In this document: positions 43,335 through 53,930 of the stretch, one piece after another
Layout: each line of letters starts with the position of its first letter
Position numbering within the stretch: the first letter of the stretch is position 1
DNA from: Plectosphaerella cucumerina
Lineage: Eukaryota > Ascomycota > Sordariomycetes > Glomerellales > Plectosphaerellaceae
NCBI GenBank assembly: GCA_020746995.1
Contig: JAGPXD010000003.1
Span: forward strand, 2,728,001-2,792,000
DNA length: 64,000 bases
Direction: 5' to 3'
Notes under the pieces: generated by a model
What the model saw: only the letters and a program-made list of their open reading frames with translations
Told to the model about the DNA's origin: nothing
The model's database searches: none
Position numbers and translations under genes: made by a program

Positions 43335-44768
43335 ATGTCGAGCATAAAGAACGCCAAGTTCAGGGAACTCGTCGAAAGTGGAGAAATCCCTGTCGACAGC
43401 CACTATGTGATGCTTCGAATCACTCACATACTCATGGAATATGACTGGGGTGACAACAAGGTGTTCTCCACCGTCGAGCTCCTTCATTCACGCAAGTGGA
43501 CGTTTGGAAAGGGAGACCTCAAGTTCAACCGGTACGCATACGTGACATCAGAACGAGAGACTTCAGCACTGACGATGCCGTAAAGTACCCTGGACTGCTT
43601 CTACCTGGCTCAGTTGACCGCCGCTCTTTACCGGTCGACTGTGTCGTTCGACATCGACGACCCCTACGACGACGATTTTGACGGCTTCTACGCCGCGTAC
43701 CACAACCTGCTACGCGAGGATGTCCACGAGGAATACTACTCACCGTCGTTACTCGCACATCCATCTACCGCTCGCTTCTGGCGCCTCCCCGACCTGCGGG
43801 ATCTCACGGACACGAGCGACCAGTTGCGAGGGGTTCGGCGGGAGGGCATCGGCCACTTTACTAGAATCCCGCGCTGGGCGTATCTTGTCACACTGACACA
43901 GTGGAGACAGCCGACCTTATCGACGGAGATGCTGACCCAGCTGGCCATTTCCTCCCTCCAGAAGGCTATCTCACGTCAACAGAGGGAGTGCCCCGACGTC
44001 CGACCCTATTCGGAGACCCAAGCCCGGTTCTGGCTCAAGAGGATGGGCATCAACAGCAGGAGCGCTAATCTTCGTAAAGACACGTGGGCCATTGTATATA
44101 CCTTTAGTACACTCATCGGCCGGGGAGACTACGATGTTCGACAGGGGGAGCTGCTCTACTCTACGGAGCGATGGGAGTCCACCGGTCCGGAGGCGCTGGA
44201 ACCGGACCTGGATGGTTCGAAGAAGAGTGTGATCCAGGCGTGCGGCTGGCCTGACGGCGGCGTGAGCGGGGAGATAGCCGAGATGGGCTGGGAGGAAGAG
44301 CTGGGCAGCGAGGAGGAGGTTTTGTTCCTCGCGACCGTCGCGGCCAAAGAGATCGAGGTCTTGGGGGTGGACGCGGACGGTCACAGCGACGACGTGAACT
44401 ACGCGATACGCTCGCACATGCTCTTGGGGGTCCTACGTGCCGCGTTCGAAACGGACCGGACACAGCATGTAGACGGCCTCAAGCGACAGTTTGTGAGCGC
44501 CGGTAGGCTTGACGATGATGGCGTTGGGCCGTGGATCGAGAGGGTGCTGGAGGTCATGGAGCCGTATGTGGCTGTGGACGGAGGTGTTGCTGCGCACAAG
44601 CGGCCTGCTGATGCGTCAGGATGGAGTGAGCTCCTCCGGCTGATCTTGGAGGAGAATGGCCAAGTCTTCGGGCGGTGGAAGATGTGCGGCATGGACAGGA
44701 ACCCTCCTTTCCTGCTGAAGGCAAGGATGGACTTGGTCACTGATCATCACCCTGGAATGTCTGGCTGA
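43335..44768 (+). CDS. Conserved-looking hypothetical protein, 459 residues
   Basis: I do not recognise the family. Exons are 43335-43531 and 43586-44768, with a 54-nt intron: donor GTACGC, a CTGAC branch site, and an uncommon AAG acceptor that gives an uninterrupted frame. The ATG (CAACATGTCG) has a good context. The protein has no signal peptide, membrane helix or zinc motif. Its N-terminal half is mixed alpha/beta with many aromatics (FYAAYHNLLREDVHEEYYSP; FWLKRMGI). The C-terminal half is acidic and helical (EMGWEEELGSEEEV) and ends with a basic patch. Codon bias matches its neighbours, which supports it as real. It is divergently placed from the RNPS1-like gene. Confidence 0.75.
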
Positions 44769-45146
44769 AGATCAGTCGTAGATAGCGAGAGTTGAAATCC
44801 GTCGAACGTCGCATAGTGGTGCAGGCAGGCAAGGCAGGCCAAGGGGGGCAGTGATGAGTCAGCGAAGCAAATGGGCAAGCACGGACCCCTGGTTCTTTCC
44901 TGGCCGCCCGCCCGTTGCTGTGGCAGAATGGCAGGCAACTTTTGGAGCCTGAACAACTGCTGCACTCGAACTTCTGCATGTGCCTGGGAGCTTCACCAAG
45001 AACCAGGATCATTCTCTCGCAGCAACCACGCGGCACCACCACCACCATCACCACTGCCTTCTCGCGCTCAAACTCACCTAGTCCCTGTTTCTCTTCAGAG
45101 CCGCATCCAAGCAGCTCCCACCACACTCCTTCTCAGACCCCAAGCA
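44769..45146. other. Intergenic, promoter and leader of the Nup53-type gene
   Basis: A (CCA)n-rich stretch (CACCACCACCATCACCAC) occurs at about 45034-45053, within the probable leader. No other feature is seen. Confidence 0.4.
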
Positions 45147-46563
45147 ATGGCGCCTCTAATTCTGCACAACGTCCCCGACGAAGAGCTCTACGTTGGCGAC
45201 GATGGCGTCAAGAGGCCATACGCCATGGTCTTCCCTCAGTACGGCGCAATTCCCATCTCCCCCCTCCCCCCTCCGACCTCTCTAACACTCGCTCAGACAG
45301 GAAACATCGCGCAACTCCCGGCGAGGCGTGACAGAAACAGGCTCCTTCGGCAAATCGACGCGCCGCTCCCGCTCAAGGACAGGCACCCCCGCTGCCCGCC
45401 GCGAGAACCCGACCTCCGCAGCCGCCGACAAGCTCTTCGGCGACTGGGTGACCAACAAGACCATCAGCGCCTCCGCCACAACCTCCACCGCCAACTCGGC
45501 GCCGCAGCGTAAGACGAGCGGCCAGAACCTCATGTCCCAGTCGCAAGCCGCCGACGAGGCCACCCCCGCCGCCGCCAGCGCGCGGCTCAAGGCCGAGCCC
45601 TCCGAGGTCCTCCTGCGCGGCTACCGCTCCCCCCTCCACCAGTACGCCGCCGTCAACCACTACGAGCACATCGCCGGCTACATCTGCGAGGACTACCCCC
45701 GCGAGCCGCCCCCAGAGCAGCGCCGCTACAAGGGCGACCTGCGCGAGCCCGCCTTCACGCGCCGCCGCGTCCTGACGCCCGAGGAGAAGGCAAAGGTCAA
45801 CCGCGCCGATGGCGGCGAGTTCTGGGTAAAGGTCACCTTTGAGAGCGTCGAGGCCGCCGAGACGGCCGTCTACGCCAGCCCCCAGTCCATTCAGGGCCAT
45901 CTCGTCTACGCGGAGCACTACCGCGGTTTCGCCCCGGCCCAGGACGAGCCCATCCCGGATGTCGACGCCTACGTTCAGGACGAACATTTCCACCGCTCCC
46001 AGTCTGTGCCTGGCGGCCCGTCCTTTGCCACCGCAACCCCGCTGCGCCGCCGCAACGGCTCCCGGTCATCAGGGCCCTTTGGGAACCACCGCTCGCTGAG
46101 CGACTTCTCCCCACCAGGCTCCTTTGCATCCTCTCAGACCCTCGACACCGCCTCCATCTCTCAGACTGCCTCCTCAGGCACCATCACAGATGGCCTGCCA
46201 GGGGCTCTCAGCACCCCCGGCCGCCCGTTGCCCAGCGCAGACGCCGGCGCTCCTACGCCCGCTCGCGAGCAAGACAGTGTCTTCTGCAGCAAGATCCCCA
46301 CCGCACGGCGTGCGGCTCTCCGCCCTGCCGACGAGGCACACCTGCCCTCACAGAGCCTCACAGCACGCTTCCTCGCCGCAGTACCCATCCTCATGTGGCT
46401 CATGGGCGGCTTCGGCGCCATGATCGGCAACGAGGTCCCCCGCAAGGAGGACGGCGAATTCGACCACGCCCGCGCAAGCCTGTACTGGAAGTTCATCTGG
46501 TGGCTGGACGCGACCTTTGGCCTCTTCCGGGGGGAGATTATGAGTGCAGACAAGGACGATTAG
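45147..46563 (+). CDS. Nup53-type nucleoporin (RRM-like MPPN domain)
   Basis: Exons are 45147-45238 and 45297-46563, with a 58-nt intron (GTACGG to CTCAG, CTAAC branch site), giving 452 residues. Exon 1 encodes MAPLILHNVPDEELYVGDDG, a start I associate with fungal Nup53-like proteins. A Ser/Thr/Arg-rich linker follows. The RRM-like fold spans about 145-250 (EVLLRGYR..YAAVNHYEHIAGYICEDYPRE, then FWVKVTFESVEAAETAVY and GHLVYAEHYRG), as in the Nup35/Nup53 domain that dimerises in the inner ring of the pore. A disordered Ser-rich region leads to a hydrophobic helix (FLAAVPILMWLMGGFGAMIG) and a short acidic tail. Nup53 proteins touch the pore membrane through a C-terminal helix, which fits. The alternative is an uncharacterised membrane-anchored RRM protein. 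Confidence 0.68.
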
Positions 46564-46930
46564 CGCCTCCTGTTGTGTCGACTTTCATGTTTATTCTAGA
46601 GACCTTCTAATCAGGAGAGCACCGGTAGTGCTTGGTTATACACGCATCAGCAAGCGGGGGATGCATATTCGTTTTTCTCTCTTCTCTCTTCTGGAAAGGC
46701 GCGCCTGTGATGCAATGCGGGGGTGATATGTATCATAATAACCAAGAACCAGTGTCTTTTAAACAGCCCGTCCCCGGCACGATGTCTCCTCGCGGAGAGC
46801 CGGGGTCGCCGAACCGGCATGGATGCCTCTAGTGTTGAACGTGAAGGGGGATGACGATAAAGAAATAAGGAATTGGGGTATAAAACCGGATGACACCGTC
46901 TGAAAATGCATGCCTCGCCAACCGATACGC
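46564..46930. other. Intergenic, convergent 3' ends
   Basis: These are the 3' flanks of the Nup53-type gene (plus) and the Ivy1-like gene (minus). It is AT-richer than its flanks and has no gene. Confidence 0.45.
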
Positions 46931-48394
46931 TCACTCGCTCGGCTCGTCCTCATTGACGCTCCACCGCCGACGGCCCCTCTCCGTGCTCGTCGTCGTGTTG
47001 GTATCCTCCCTCCGAAGCCCCTCATGCCGCCAGGGCTGCTCCTCTTCATCACGCTCCTCCACCGCCGCCTCCAGCCTCTCCACGATGCCGCCGCCGTCCC
47101 TCCGCCCGCCGAAGCCGCCGTCCTCGTCGTCCGACTCGTTCAGCCTAAGACCGAGATTATCGTCGTAGGTCACGTCGGTCGGATCCCGCCGGATGGGCTG
47201 GGGGCTGAAGGGTCTACGGCGGCTGACGCCTGTGCCGGAAAAGACGCTGGCGTTGTCGGCGGCGGTGGCGGCGTCATTATCGGCCGCTGCTGTGACGTCG
47301 TCACGAGATACGTCGGCGGCGACAGCGACGAGGCTCTGGTACCGCTCAGCGTCGTCGACGAGCAGGCTGTCGCTCCTGGCGTGGCCGTGCTGGGCGTTGG
47401 GCTGGCGGGTTTCGGAGGGGGAGGTGGCGGCGTCGGCGAGGATGCTGCGCGGCGGCAGGATGCTGAAGAGCTTAGCCGCGTCCGGCGACGCGCCGCCGTG
47501 GCCGAGGTCCCCATCTGCGGGCTCGCTGGCGAAGAGGTCCGCGCCGCGCTCGAGGAGGTCGTCGAGGCCGCCGCCAGTCCAGCCCTTGCGGGCGAGGGAC
47601 TCGAAGATGTCGACCTCTGCGCGGACGAGGCTGCAGCTGGCGTCGACGATCTTGCCACTCGTCTCCTGGCTCTCGCGGAGGAGGGTGCGGGCGTGGTCTC
47701 CGTGCAGGCTGGTGAGCCCGTCAAGCTTAGTGGTGAGGTCGACCAGGTGTGCGCGGAAGCGGCCGACGTCGCGGCGGCGCTGGCGGTGGAGTTTGAGCCC
47801 TTCCTTCTCGAGGCGGCGGATCTCGTTGGACTTGTCGCGGACGTTGCGGGCGTAGCTATCCTCCTCGTCGTCGACGGCCTGGCGCCACTTGTCGAGCTCG
47901 TGGAGGAGCGGCACCTCGAAGCTGCGGTAGACGGTCTCGCTGAGGATGTGGTGGTGGTTGGCGACGAGGTGGTGGACGCCCGAGGCGGAGAGGAGGGGAT
48001 CGGCGGTGCAGGAGGAGCCGGCGGCGGCGGCGTGGAACGAGTTGGAGAGGGACGCGCCCTGGGGTGTTGGGCCGAGGGGTTCGGCGCGGGCTTCTTTCAG
48101 GCGGGCGCAGGCCTCGAGGGCGGAGCCGAAGGCGGACGAGGCCGTGGACAGGGCGGCAAGGGCGACGCGGTACGACTTTGCGGTGGTCAGGAGGTCGGCG
48201 TAGGCAGCCTGCGAGGCATCTAGATCGGCCTTGGAGAGCACGGCATGTACGGGCCTCGGCGGCGGAGGAAGCGGGAGGTTGTACGTTGACAGAGGGTTTG
48301 CCGTCGAGGCGTACGAGTATGTGGGCGATGCCGGGACCGGAGGTAGCTGTGACGGCGTCGGCGATGCAACGCGGTCTGGTGTCATGGCGGGCAT
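46931..48394 (-). CDS. Ivy1-like BAR-type coiled-coil protein
   Basis: A single-exon gene of 487 residues. A Pro/Ser-rich leader of about 50 residues is followed by a long helical region (SKADLDASQAAYADLLTTAK to about 280). It has heptad-like spacing and the features ACARLKEARAE, GVHHLVANHHHILSETVYRSFE and LDKWRQAVDDEEDSY. I associate this with Ivy1, a vacuolar phospholipid-binding inverse-BAR protein that contacts Ypt7/Rab7 and Vps33. The C-terminal third is disordered, acidic and Arg-rich. There is no signal peptide or membrane helix. The family call is from memory of the pattern, not a search. A 437-codon antisense frame runs over it (46910-48223) and is an effect of codon bias. Confidence 0.65.
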   Translation of the reverse strand: MPAMTPDRVASPTPSQLPPVPASPTYSYASTANPLSTYNLPLPPPPRPVHAVLSKADLDASQAAYADLLTTAKSYRVALAALSTASSAFGSALEACARLKEARAEPLGPTPQGASLSNSFHAAAAGSSCTADPLLSASGVHHLVANHHHILSETVYRSFEVPLLHELDKWRQAVDDEEDSYARNVRDKSNEIRRLEKEGLKLHRQRRRDVGRFRAHLVDLTTKLDGLTSLHGDHARTLLRESQETSGKIVDASCSLVRAEVDIFESLARKGWTGGGLDDLLERGADLFASEPADGDLGHGGASPDAAKLFSILPPRSILADAATSPSETRQPNAQHGHARSDSLLVDDAERYQSLVAVAADVSRDDVTAAADNDAATAADNASVFSGTGVSRRRPFSPQPIRRDPTDVTYDDNLGLRLNESDDEDGGFGGRRDGGGIVERLEAAVEERDEEEQPWRHEGLRREDTNTTTSTERGRRRWSVNEDEPSE

Positions 48395-49168
48395 ATCGGG
48401 AGGGACCTCGGGCCCGGAGGTGTGACGAGGTGTGATATCGGGGGTATGGTGGCGGTGGTGGAGTGTTTTTGTTTACTCGGGACGGCGCAAACGGCGCAGC
48501 GGGATAGGGGAGCAAGGTCGGCGTCGAAGGAACGTTTACGAGGATATGGCCATGGCCGGGCAAAGGAGCGTACTGAGATGGCAGCCTGATGGCTTAGCAA
48601 ATCATCTCCGAGACGAGGTCGTCGTCATGGCTGATGCGGGAGAAGGGTGCAGGGAGATGGAGGCGCGGTTTATTTGAGCGACTAGGAGATGATGGTGTGG
48701 AGGGTTCAGTTGGAGATGGTGCATTGCGTGGGCTCCCCGATCTGGCAGGTCGACCAGTCGGGACGCCGTATCGCTCCCTGTGGCCTGCTGTCAGAACCGT
48801 GGGTTATAGCGTGCGGGCCACCTGATGCGGGTCACGATGCGCCCCTGGTGCGCTAAGATAACGCCGGCCAGGCGCTATCGCGACCCGTGGACTCAAGCTG
48901 CATCTCGACAAACGGTCGAGACTACCCCGAGTGCCGAGTAAACGCAAGCTGATATATCTGTGTTACCATTTCGTTGCCCGAGACTGGGAGTACACGAGAA
49001 GACATCAATCCAGGCGGAATAAATATTCGAACAAGCATCTTGTGACACGAGAGGATAGATTCGGTGCTATCAACCCGCCATCACAAGCTCCAACTCTTCC
49101 AAAGAGGTAGTCATAAAACGCTGCTACTCTTCCTCGATAGAGAACCGACAAGACAGCCCTTTCGTACC
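48395..49168. other. Intergenic, promoter of the Ivy1-like gene
   Basis: The region upstream of the Ivy1-like start and downstream of the thioesterase stop (both minus). It has only frames under 82 codons. It becomes AT-richer near the thioesterase 3' flank, from about 48940. Confidence 0.4.
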
Positions 49169-50086
49169 CTACTTCTCCAGCGCCGGAATCTGCTTCAACA
49201 AAAAGTTCTCCACATCATCCAGCTCCTCAAGACACGCAGAGTGCTGCATGCCCGGGTATATCTGCAGCGTCACATCGTACCCCAGCCCGCGCAGCCCCTC
49301 GGCACTCATAACGCCCAGCTCAGTCCGTACGAGCTGATCGCTTCCACCATGGCCCATGAAAACCTTCGTCGCCTTGTTGACCTGCCTCGCCTCGTCCTTG
49401 ACCTCCTCAGTGAAGCGGTTGCTCAGCACCAGCCAGGAGCTCAGGCCGACAACACCACCAAGACGCTTCCCGTTCGTCAGGCCCGTGTACAGCGCCATGG
49501 CGCCGCCCTGGCTGAAGCCGCCCAGAACAATACGCTCCGACGGGATGCCGGCGTCGACCTCGGCCTGGATCAGCTCGTTGAAGTAGGCGACTGACACGCG
49601 CACGCCGGCCTCGTCCTCGTGGGCGCGTAGGGACTCGACTGTGCCGTCGAGCATTTTCTGTTGTTTGAATTTCGCGTAAGTTACGTTACTCTCCCGCGAT
49701 CGCTACAGAGGGGAAAAGAAAGGGAGGGAGGTTCAGCCTCGTGTTTGGACGGAGAAAAGGGAGGGGGATCGAGGATGCGCCGAGGGGGGAGAACTCACAA
49801 TGTCGAACCAGCCCGGCATAGACATTCCCATGTTCTGTAGCAGGAATCATCAGCTCTTGTGCTTGGCGTCGGGAATACAGCTATAACCCACCGCCGTGAT
49901 GGGAATTGAAGGCGCATGCGGCAGCACAAACTTGACCTCGTCAAGCCTCTGTCTCCTCCTCCAGTTCTCCACAGCTGACGCCCATCCGTGTCCCGTATCG
50001 CCCAGCCCGTGGGCGAAGATGACGGTGGCAGTATGCTTCTGGGGCGCGGGGAACACCAGCGGCGCGGTGCGGCGGATCGCAGACAT
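49169..50086 (-). CDS. APT1: Acyl-protein thioesterase 1 (Apt1/LYPLA type)
   Basis: Exons are 49892-50086, 49799-49834 (36 nt) and 49169-49657, giving 239 residues. This cytosolic alpha/beta-hydrolase removes palmitate from S-acylated proteins. The catalytic Ser is in GGFSQGG (S126), Asp in GGSDQL (D184) and His in GMQHSAC (H216). HGLGDTGHGW near 26-35 supplies the oxyanion region. The tiny second exon encodes NMGMSMPGWFDI, which is conserved in the family and fixes both introns. I chose MSAIRRTAPL (50086) because the family starts there. The frame stays open to an ATG at 50329, adding 81 residues that begin like a signal peptide (see findings). The length is normal for the family. Confidence 0.92.
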
Positions 50087-50881
50087 GGCGGGCGCGTCTG
50101 TCGGCTTCGAGCTGGAGCTCCGCGTCGTGGTCGTCTCTCGAGGAAGTGGCACCTTGCCTGAGTTGTCAAAGGCGCTGGCGGGGCACGTGGTCGCAATGTC
50201 TAGCGCGATCAGGGGCGCGGTTGTAGGACAATATGTCGAAGGAGTGATTGCGGCGTGGGTGATGCAGATGGAGATGCAGAAGCAGAAAAGAAGGAGAGCG
50301 GCCCTCGGTGACGAAATACTCAGGGTCATCAGATGCTAGCGCGGGCACTCGAAGACGGGAGGTCACACGGGCCAGGAAGGACAGGGTCTGGTCTGTAAAA
50401 AAGGTGCAGTAGTGGTTCAAAGTGTGGAGGGGTTTGCGCAGGTTCGTGCCAAAAGGGAAGCCCAGCACCGGTGGTTGGCGGGGCAAGCTCCAAGATGCAG
50501 TGCACACCACAGCGTCACCTGCAATGTGCAGCTCCCATCGCACGGCAGATGTGAGTGGCTCAAAACTGCAAGAGCGGGGATACCGAAGTTCGCCAACCAG
50601 GGACAGCCAAATACACTGAACCCCTTTTCCCAAGGACCATCGCCATGAAAGGCACCGCACCAGCTAAGTATAGCCCGTCAGGTAAGACATGTACTATTGA
50701 TGTGACGACCTGTCTCTGTGATAGACCAAATACCCTCTTCCCGAATCTCTGCCTTCTCCAAAGGCTGCACTCTATTATTCCTTCGCTATTAGTTGTCCGA
50801 AGGATGGATTTCTTGGGCGGATGACAGGACGCCGTATGATCCTAGCCAGAAAACACGAACAGATTCCCAGTCGGAACAACC
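50087..50881. other. Thioesterase leader/promoter and 3' flank of the next gene
   Basis: This includes the in-frame upstream ATG at 50329 and its 81 codons joined to the thioesterase. The rest has no supported gene. It ends at the stop of the disordered protein gene (minus). Confidence 0.45.
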
Positions 50882-53296
50882 TCACACAAACACCTCGCTC
50901 TCGTCGTCGCCCAAGATCGTCCGGCGTCGGCTGCTGAGGAACAGATCGACCATCCGCTGCGTTCCTGGCGAGTTAAAAGCACCGCCCTCTTGCGTCGTCA
51001 GATCACCACTGGAATCCCCGCGCAGGATCCGCGAGATTCGATGGTCATTCGAACTGTCTCCGACTCGGGCTATTGGTGATCCAAGCATCGTGGTCTGCCC
51101 AGCATTGTTGTTGACTCTCGATCTGAGCTGCAGCCTGGCTGTCTGACCCGGTCGAAGGAGCTTCGCAGGCGAGGCGCTGCGAGGTGCAAGACTGGGGGCG
51201 GTATTCTCCTTGTTCTCCACTTGAGCCTGCTTGCGGAGATCTGGCATGGTTCTAAGTGTTTTGAGCGAAGACTGAGCTGACCTGGAGGTTGACGCAAATA
51301 TGCTCGACGGGGTTGCGAACTTGGCGGGTTCGATAGGGCGCAATGAGCTCCTGGCCGGGACACGAGGCGGTTGCATCGCGCTGATACCGGTATGCTTGAT
51401 AATTTGGACTTTGCTTGGGTGTCTCTGAGTGTCGTCGAGTGTCTGTGAGTTGCAGCTCGCAGGCGGTGTCTTCGAGGCATTGTGCGAAGTGGCTGACAGA
51501 GGCATTGGCTCATCTTCCTCGATCTTTGCCCCCTCCCGCACATGGCCAGAGGGAGCGGTCTTCCCAGCATGCAACGTGCCGGTAGAGGAGTCATGTACAA
51601 GACTCGGGGCCTTGTTCTCGTCCCGCGATACATGCGCAGCCAATCGTGTCTTCCATTCCACCGAGCTGGCAGCCGAGGCGATTCTGTTGGTCGGTGCCAC
51701 TGGCGTCTGGAATGGCATGGATGGGTTGTATGTCTGATAGAATCTGGGTTGCTCATCTACAGCCGCGGGGCTGTAGGGAACGGCGACCCCAAAGCGTGGG
51801 GCAGTCGCCTCCGACATGGGTGACATGGGCTTGTTTTCGGAGTATATGCTTTCCGAGTACACCGTGCTTGGATGAGCGCCTGTCTCCTTGATGACAGAGA
51901 GGCGATGGCACGGCTTTTCGTTGTCGAGAGATGTGACTGCCGAGCTAGCCCAACTGGTGACGCGAGATCTGTCGTCGGACGGTCGTTGTGAATTGCTGCG
52001 TATGCTTTCCAGGCTGCCTTGTCGCGAACGGAGCTGCTGGTGTGACGGCACAGCGTGTAGCGAGGGCATTCTGAGAGCACCCTCGGTAATAGTACATTCC
52101 TCAGGATCTGGGTCTTCCGGCTCAGAGAAGTGATCCTGGTGATCGCTGCCCTCGGCATCATGGGCGCCATCGTAGTGGGATCCAATGCCCTGGGGAGGGG
52201 CATGAACACTCTTGACGCTCGTATTTGGCCCTCTCCGGAAAAGATTCTTCAGCTTGGTTTTAAGGCTGTTGGAGACCTTTCTCGCCGTCTTCCGGAGGGC
52301 TGCATCTTTGGGAATGCCCAGGTTGCTGGATGTAGAAAGTCCTGTGGATACTGCGGTGCTGGTGTTGCTGACGTTGCGGAGGCTTTTTCGGAAGCCCTGG
52401 CCAGTCTCGCTCTTCTTTCGAACAGAGCGAAAGATCGGGGGGTGCTGGGTTTTGATGCTATTTTGCTGTGAAACTTGCTGCAAATATCGTTCTCGGGCCA
52501 TTTGAACAGCCAGATCGTTGACTTCCTGTCGGCTTTCAACTGAAGAGGCCAGCTGGCTCCGCCGGGTCTTGAGGAAGCTCATCGATCTGGGAGCTCGCAG
52601 GTCCGAGGAGTGAGGATCATTGTTGATAGATGGACATGTTGAGGATGGGCGTACACTGTGACGGTCCGAAGCACGCGTGCTGAAATAGTAGCCAGTTCCT
52701 CGAGAAGGCGGAACAGGTGGTGCCACTGTCATCGACCGGGACCGATGTAAGCTCATGCGTGCCCCTGAGGCGAAGGAGTTGTCGTCACTCTAATCTGTTC
52801 CTCCCCTGCTGATGGCCTGTGACTCGGCATAGCTGCGACTGTGTCGAGGAGCAGCGCTGGCTGGCCGTACGATGAACGAGGCTCGACTAAGGGGACGGCT
52901 TTCCGGGTGAAGGGGAGTGTGGTGACGGCGGACGGAGCTTTGATCAAAGGAGGCCCTCCCTCGTATCTCTGGGGCTCCGTTCGAGTACTGCCTGGATCCA
53001 GGGCGACTGTTGACGAAGCGAATACTCTGCTGATGACGAAGAGGCTGTCCTTGTTGTGGATGTCGGACACTGCGGTCGTCTCGGGGCAGACCATGCCCAT
53101 CCCACGACAGACGGTCGGCATCGTGGGCCTGGGGATCGTGGCCAGGTCGATAGCAGAGGTTGGCAGCAAGGTGTGCATCTCGATGGGCTCGGTCCGGATC
53201 TAGGTGCTCAAGCCGGGTGATGCCCGAATGGAACGAGGCAGAGGACCGGCTCCTCGACAGGCGCGAGCTGCGCCCGGAGCGGGTGGAATGAAGCAT
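50882..53296 (-). CDS. Disordered conserved fungal protein of unknown function, with KEN box
   Basis: The model has two exons, 52871-53296 and 50882-52789, giving 777 residues. The two reading frames are in the same frame but separated by a TAG at 52790-52792. An 81-nt intron (GTACGG donor at 52870, CAGATTAG acceptor at 52790) removes the stop and keeps the frame. The sequence past the stop (SDDNSFASGARMSLHRSRSM) continues in protein-like style before the next ATG, which supports one gene. The N-terminus (SRSSASFHSGITRLEHLDPD, RHQQSIRFV) resembles a family I recall only as hypothetical. The rest is Ser/Pro/Arg-rich and low in structure, with a basic patch (KTARKVSNSLKTKLKNLFRR), a KEN motif (ENKENTAP) near the C-terminus, and an acidic end. 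No domain, signal or membrane helix is present. Confidence 0.7.
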
Positions 53297-53930
53297 AAGG
53301 GGGAAAGCTTCTTTGTGTAGAAGTAAACTCAGCTAACCAAAAGAGAAAACTGATTAGTTTGACGAGGGACGGACGAATGTTGCAGCCAAGGTATCTCGCA
53401 AGTGGAGGAGAGGAGGAGGAGGAAGAGGAGGGGAGGTGGGAGAAGACGGGATGAGACTGTTGCGAATCAGAGAGGATAGGGACTGCCTGTGTTCTCCAGA
53501 GTCGACAGGAGTTGGCAAGGGCCAGGGAGGCAGGAGGGCGAGACTTGAATGCTTGGCGACTTGAGTCGCATTCGCTCCTTCCCAAATCGCGACTTCGCAA
53601 CCCCCATTCCCTCACCTACCTCACCTACCTCACCTGGGCACTTGACCCAGCACCAACCTCCTTTCGGTAACTAACATCCAGCAGGTAGAGTGCATCACAA
53701 GAAAAGACATCATCGTAGGCACTGAGACGTGAGAAATTCATTGCTACTACGAAGCCGGTACCAGTATACAAAGCAACCTGATGATCCCCCCATGAAATGC
53801 CGGACCCATGACATGCCCTGTTACGGAGACAAAGGAAAAAGGAAAAAGACACCATGGTGATGCTGATCAAGACGGGTCGCGAACTCCATGCGAGTCAAGC
53901 TGTCCACATCCATCTGTATGCATTACACCC
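53297..53930. other. Intergenic
   Basis: This holds the promoter and leader of the disordered protein gene and the 3' flank of the subtilisin gene (both minus). It includes a 9-bp tandem repeat at 53611-53637 and a GGA-rich tract at about 53405-53433. No gene. Confidence 0.4.
53611..53637. repeat. 9-bp tandem repeat (CTCACCTAC)x3
   Basis: Three consecutive units, CTCACCTAC, CTCACCTAC and CTCACCTGG, the last diverged. The repeat lies about 315 bp upstream of the disordered protein gene. On its strand the unit reads GTAGGTGAG, which resembles a 5' splice site consensus. Confidence 0.8.

Noticed and set aside
46910..48223. A 437-codon plus-strand frame opposite the Ivy1-like gene
   Set aside because: Same codon-bias artefact: Val/Gly/Ala/Glu-rich with no motif, while the minus strand has a structured, helix-like protein.
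52753..53178. A 141-codon frame overlapping exon 1 of the disordered protein gene
   Set aside because: The chosen frame keeps both conserved-looking segments (FHSGITRLEHLDPD and RHQQSIRFV) in one continuous reading frame; the alternative keeps neither.
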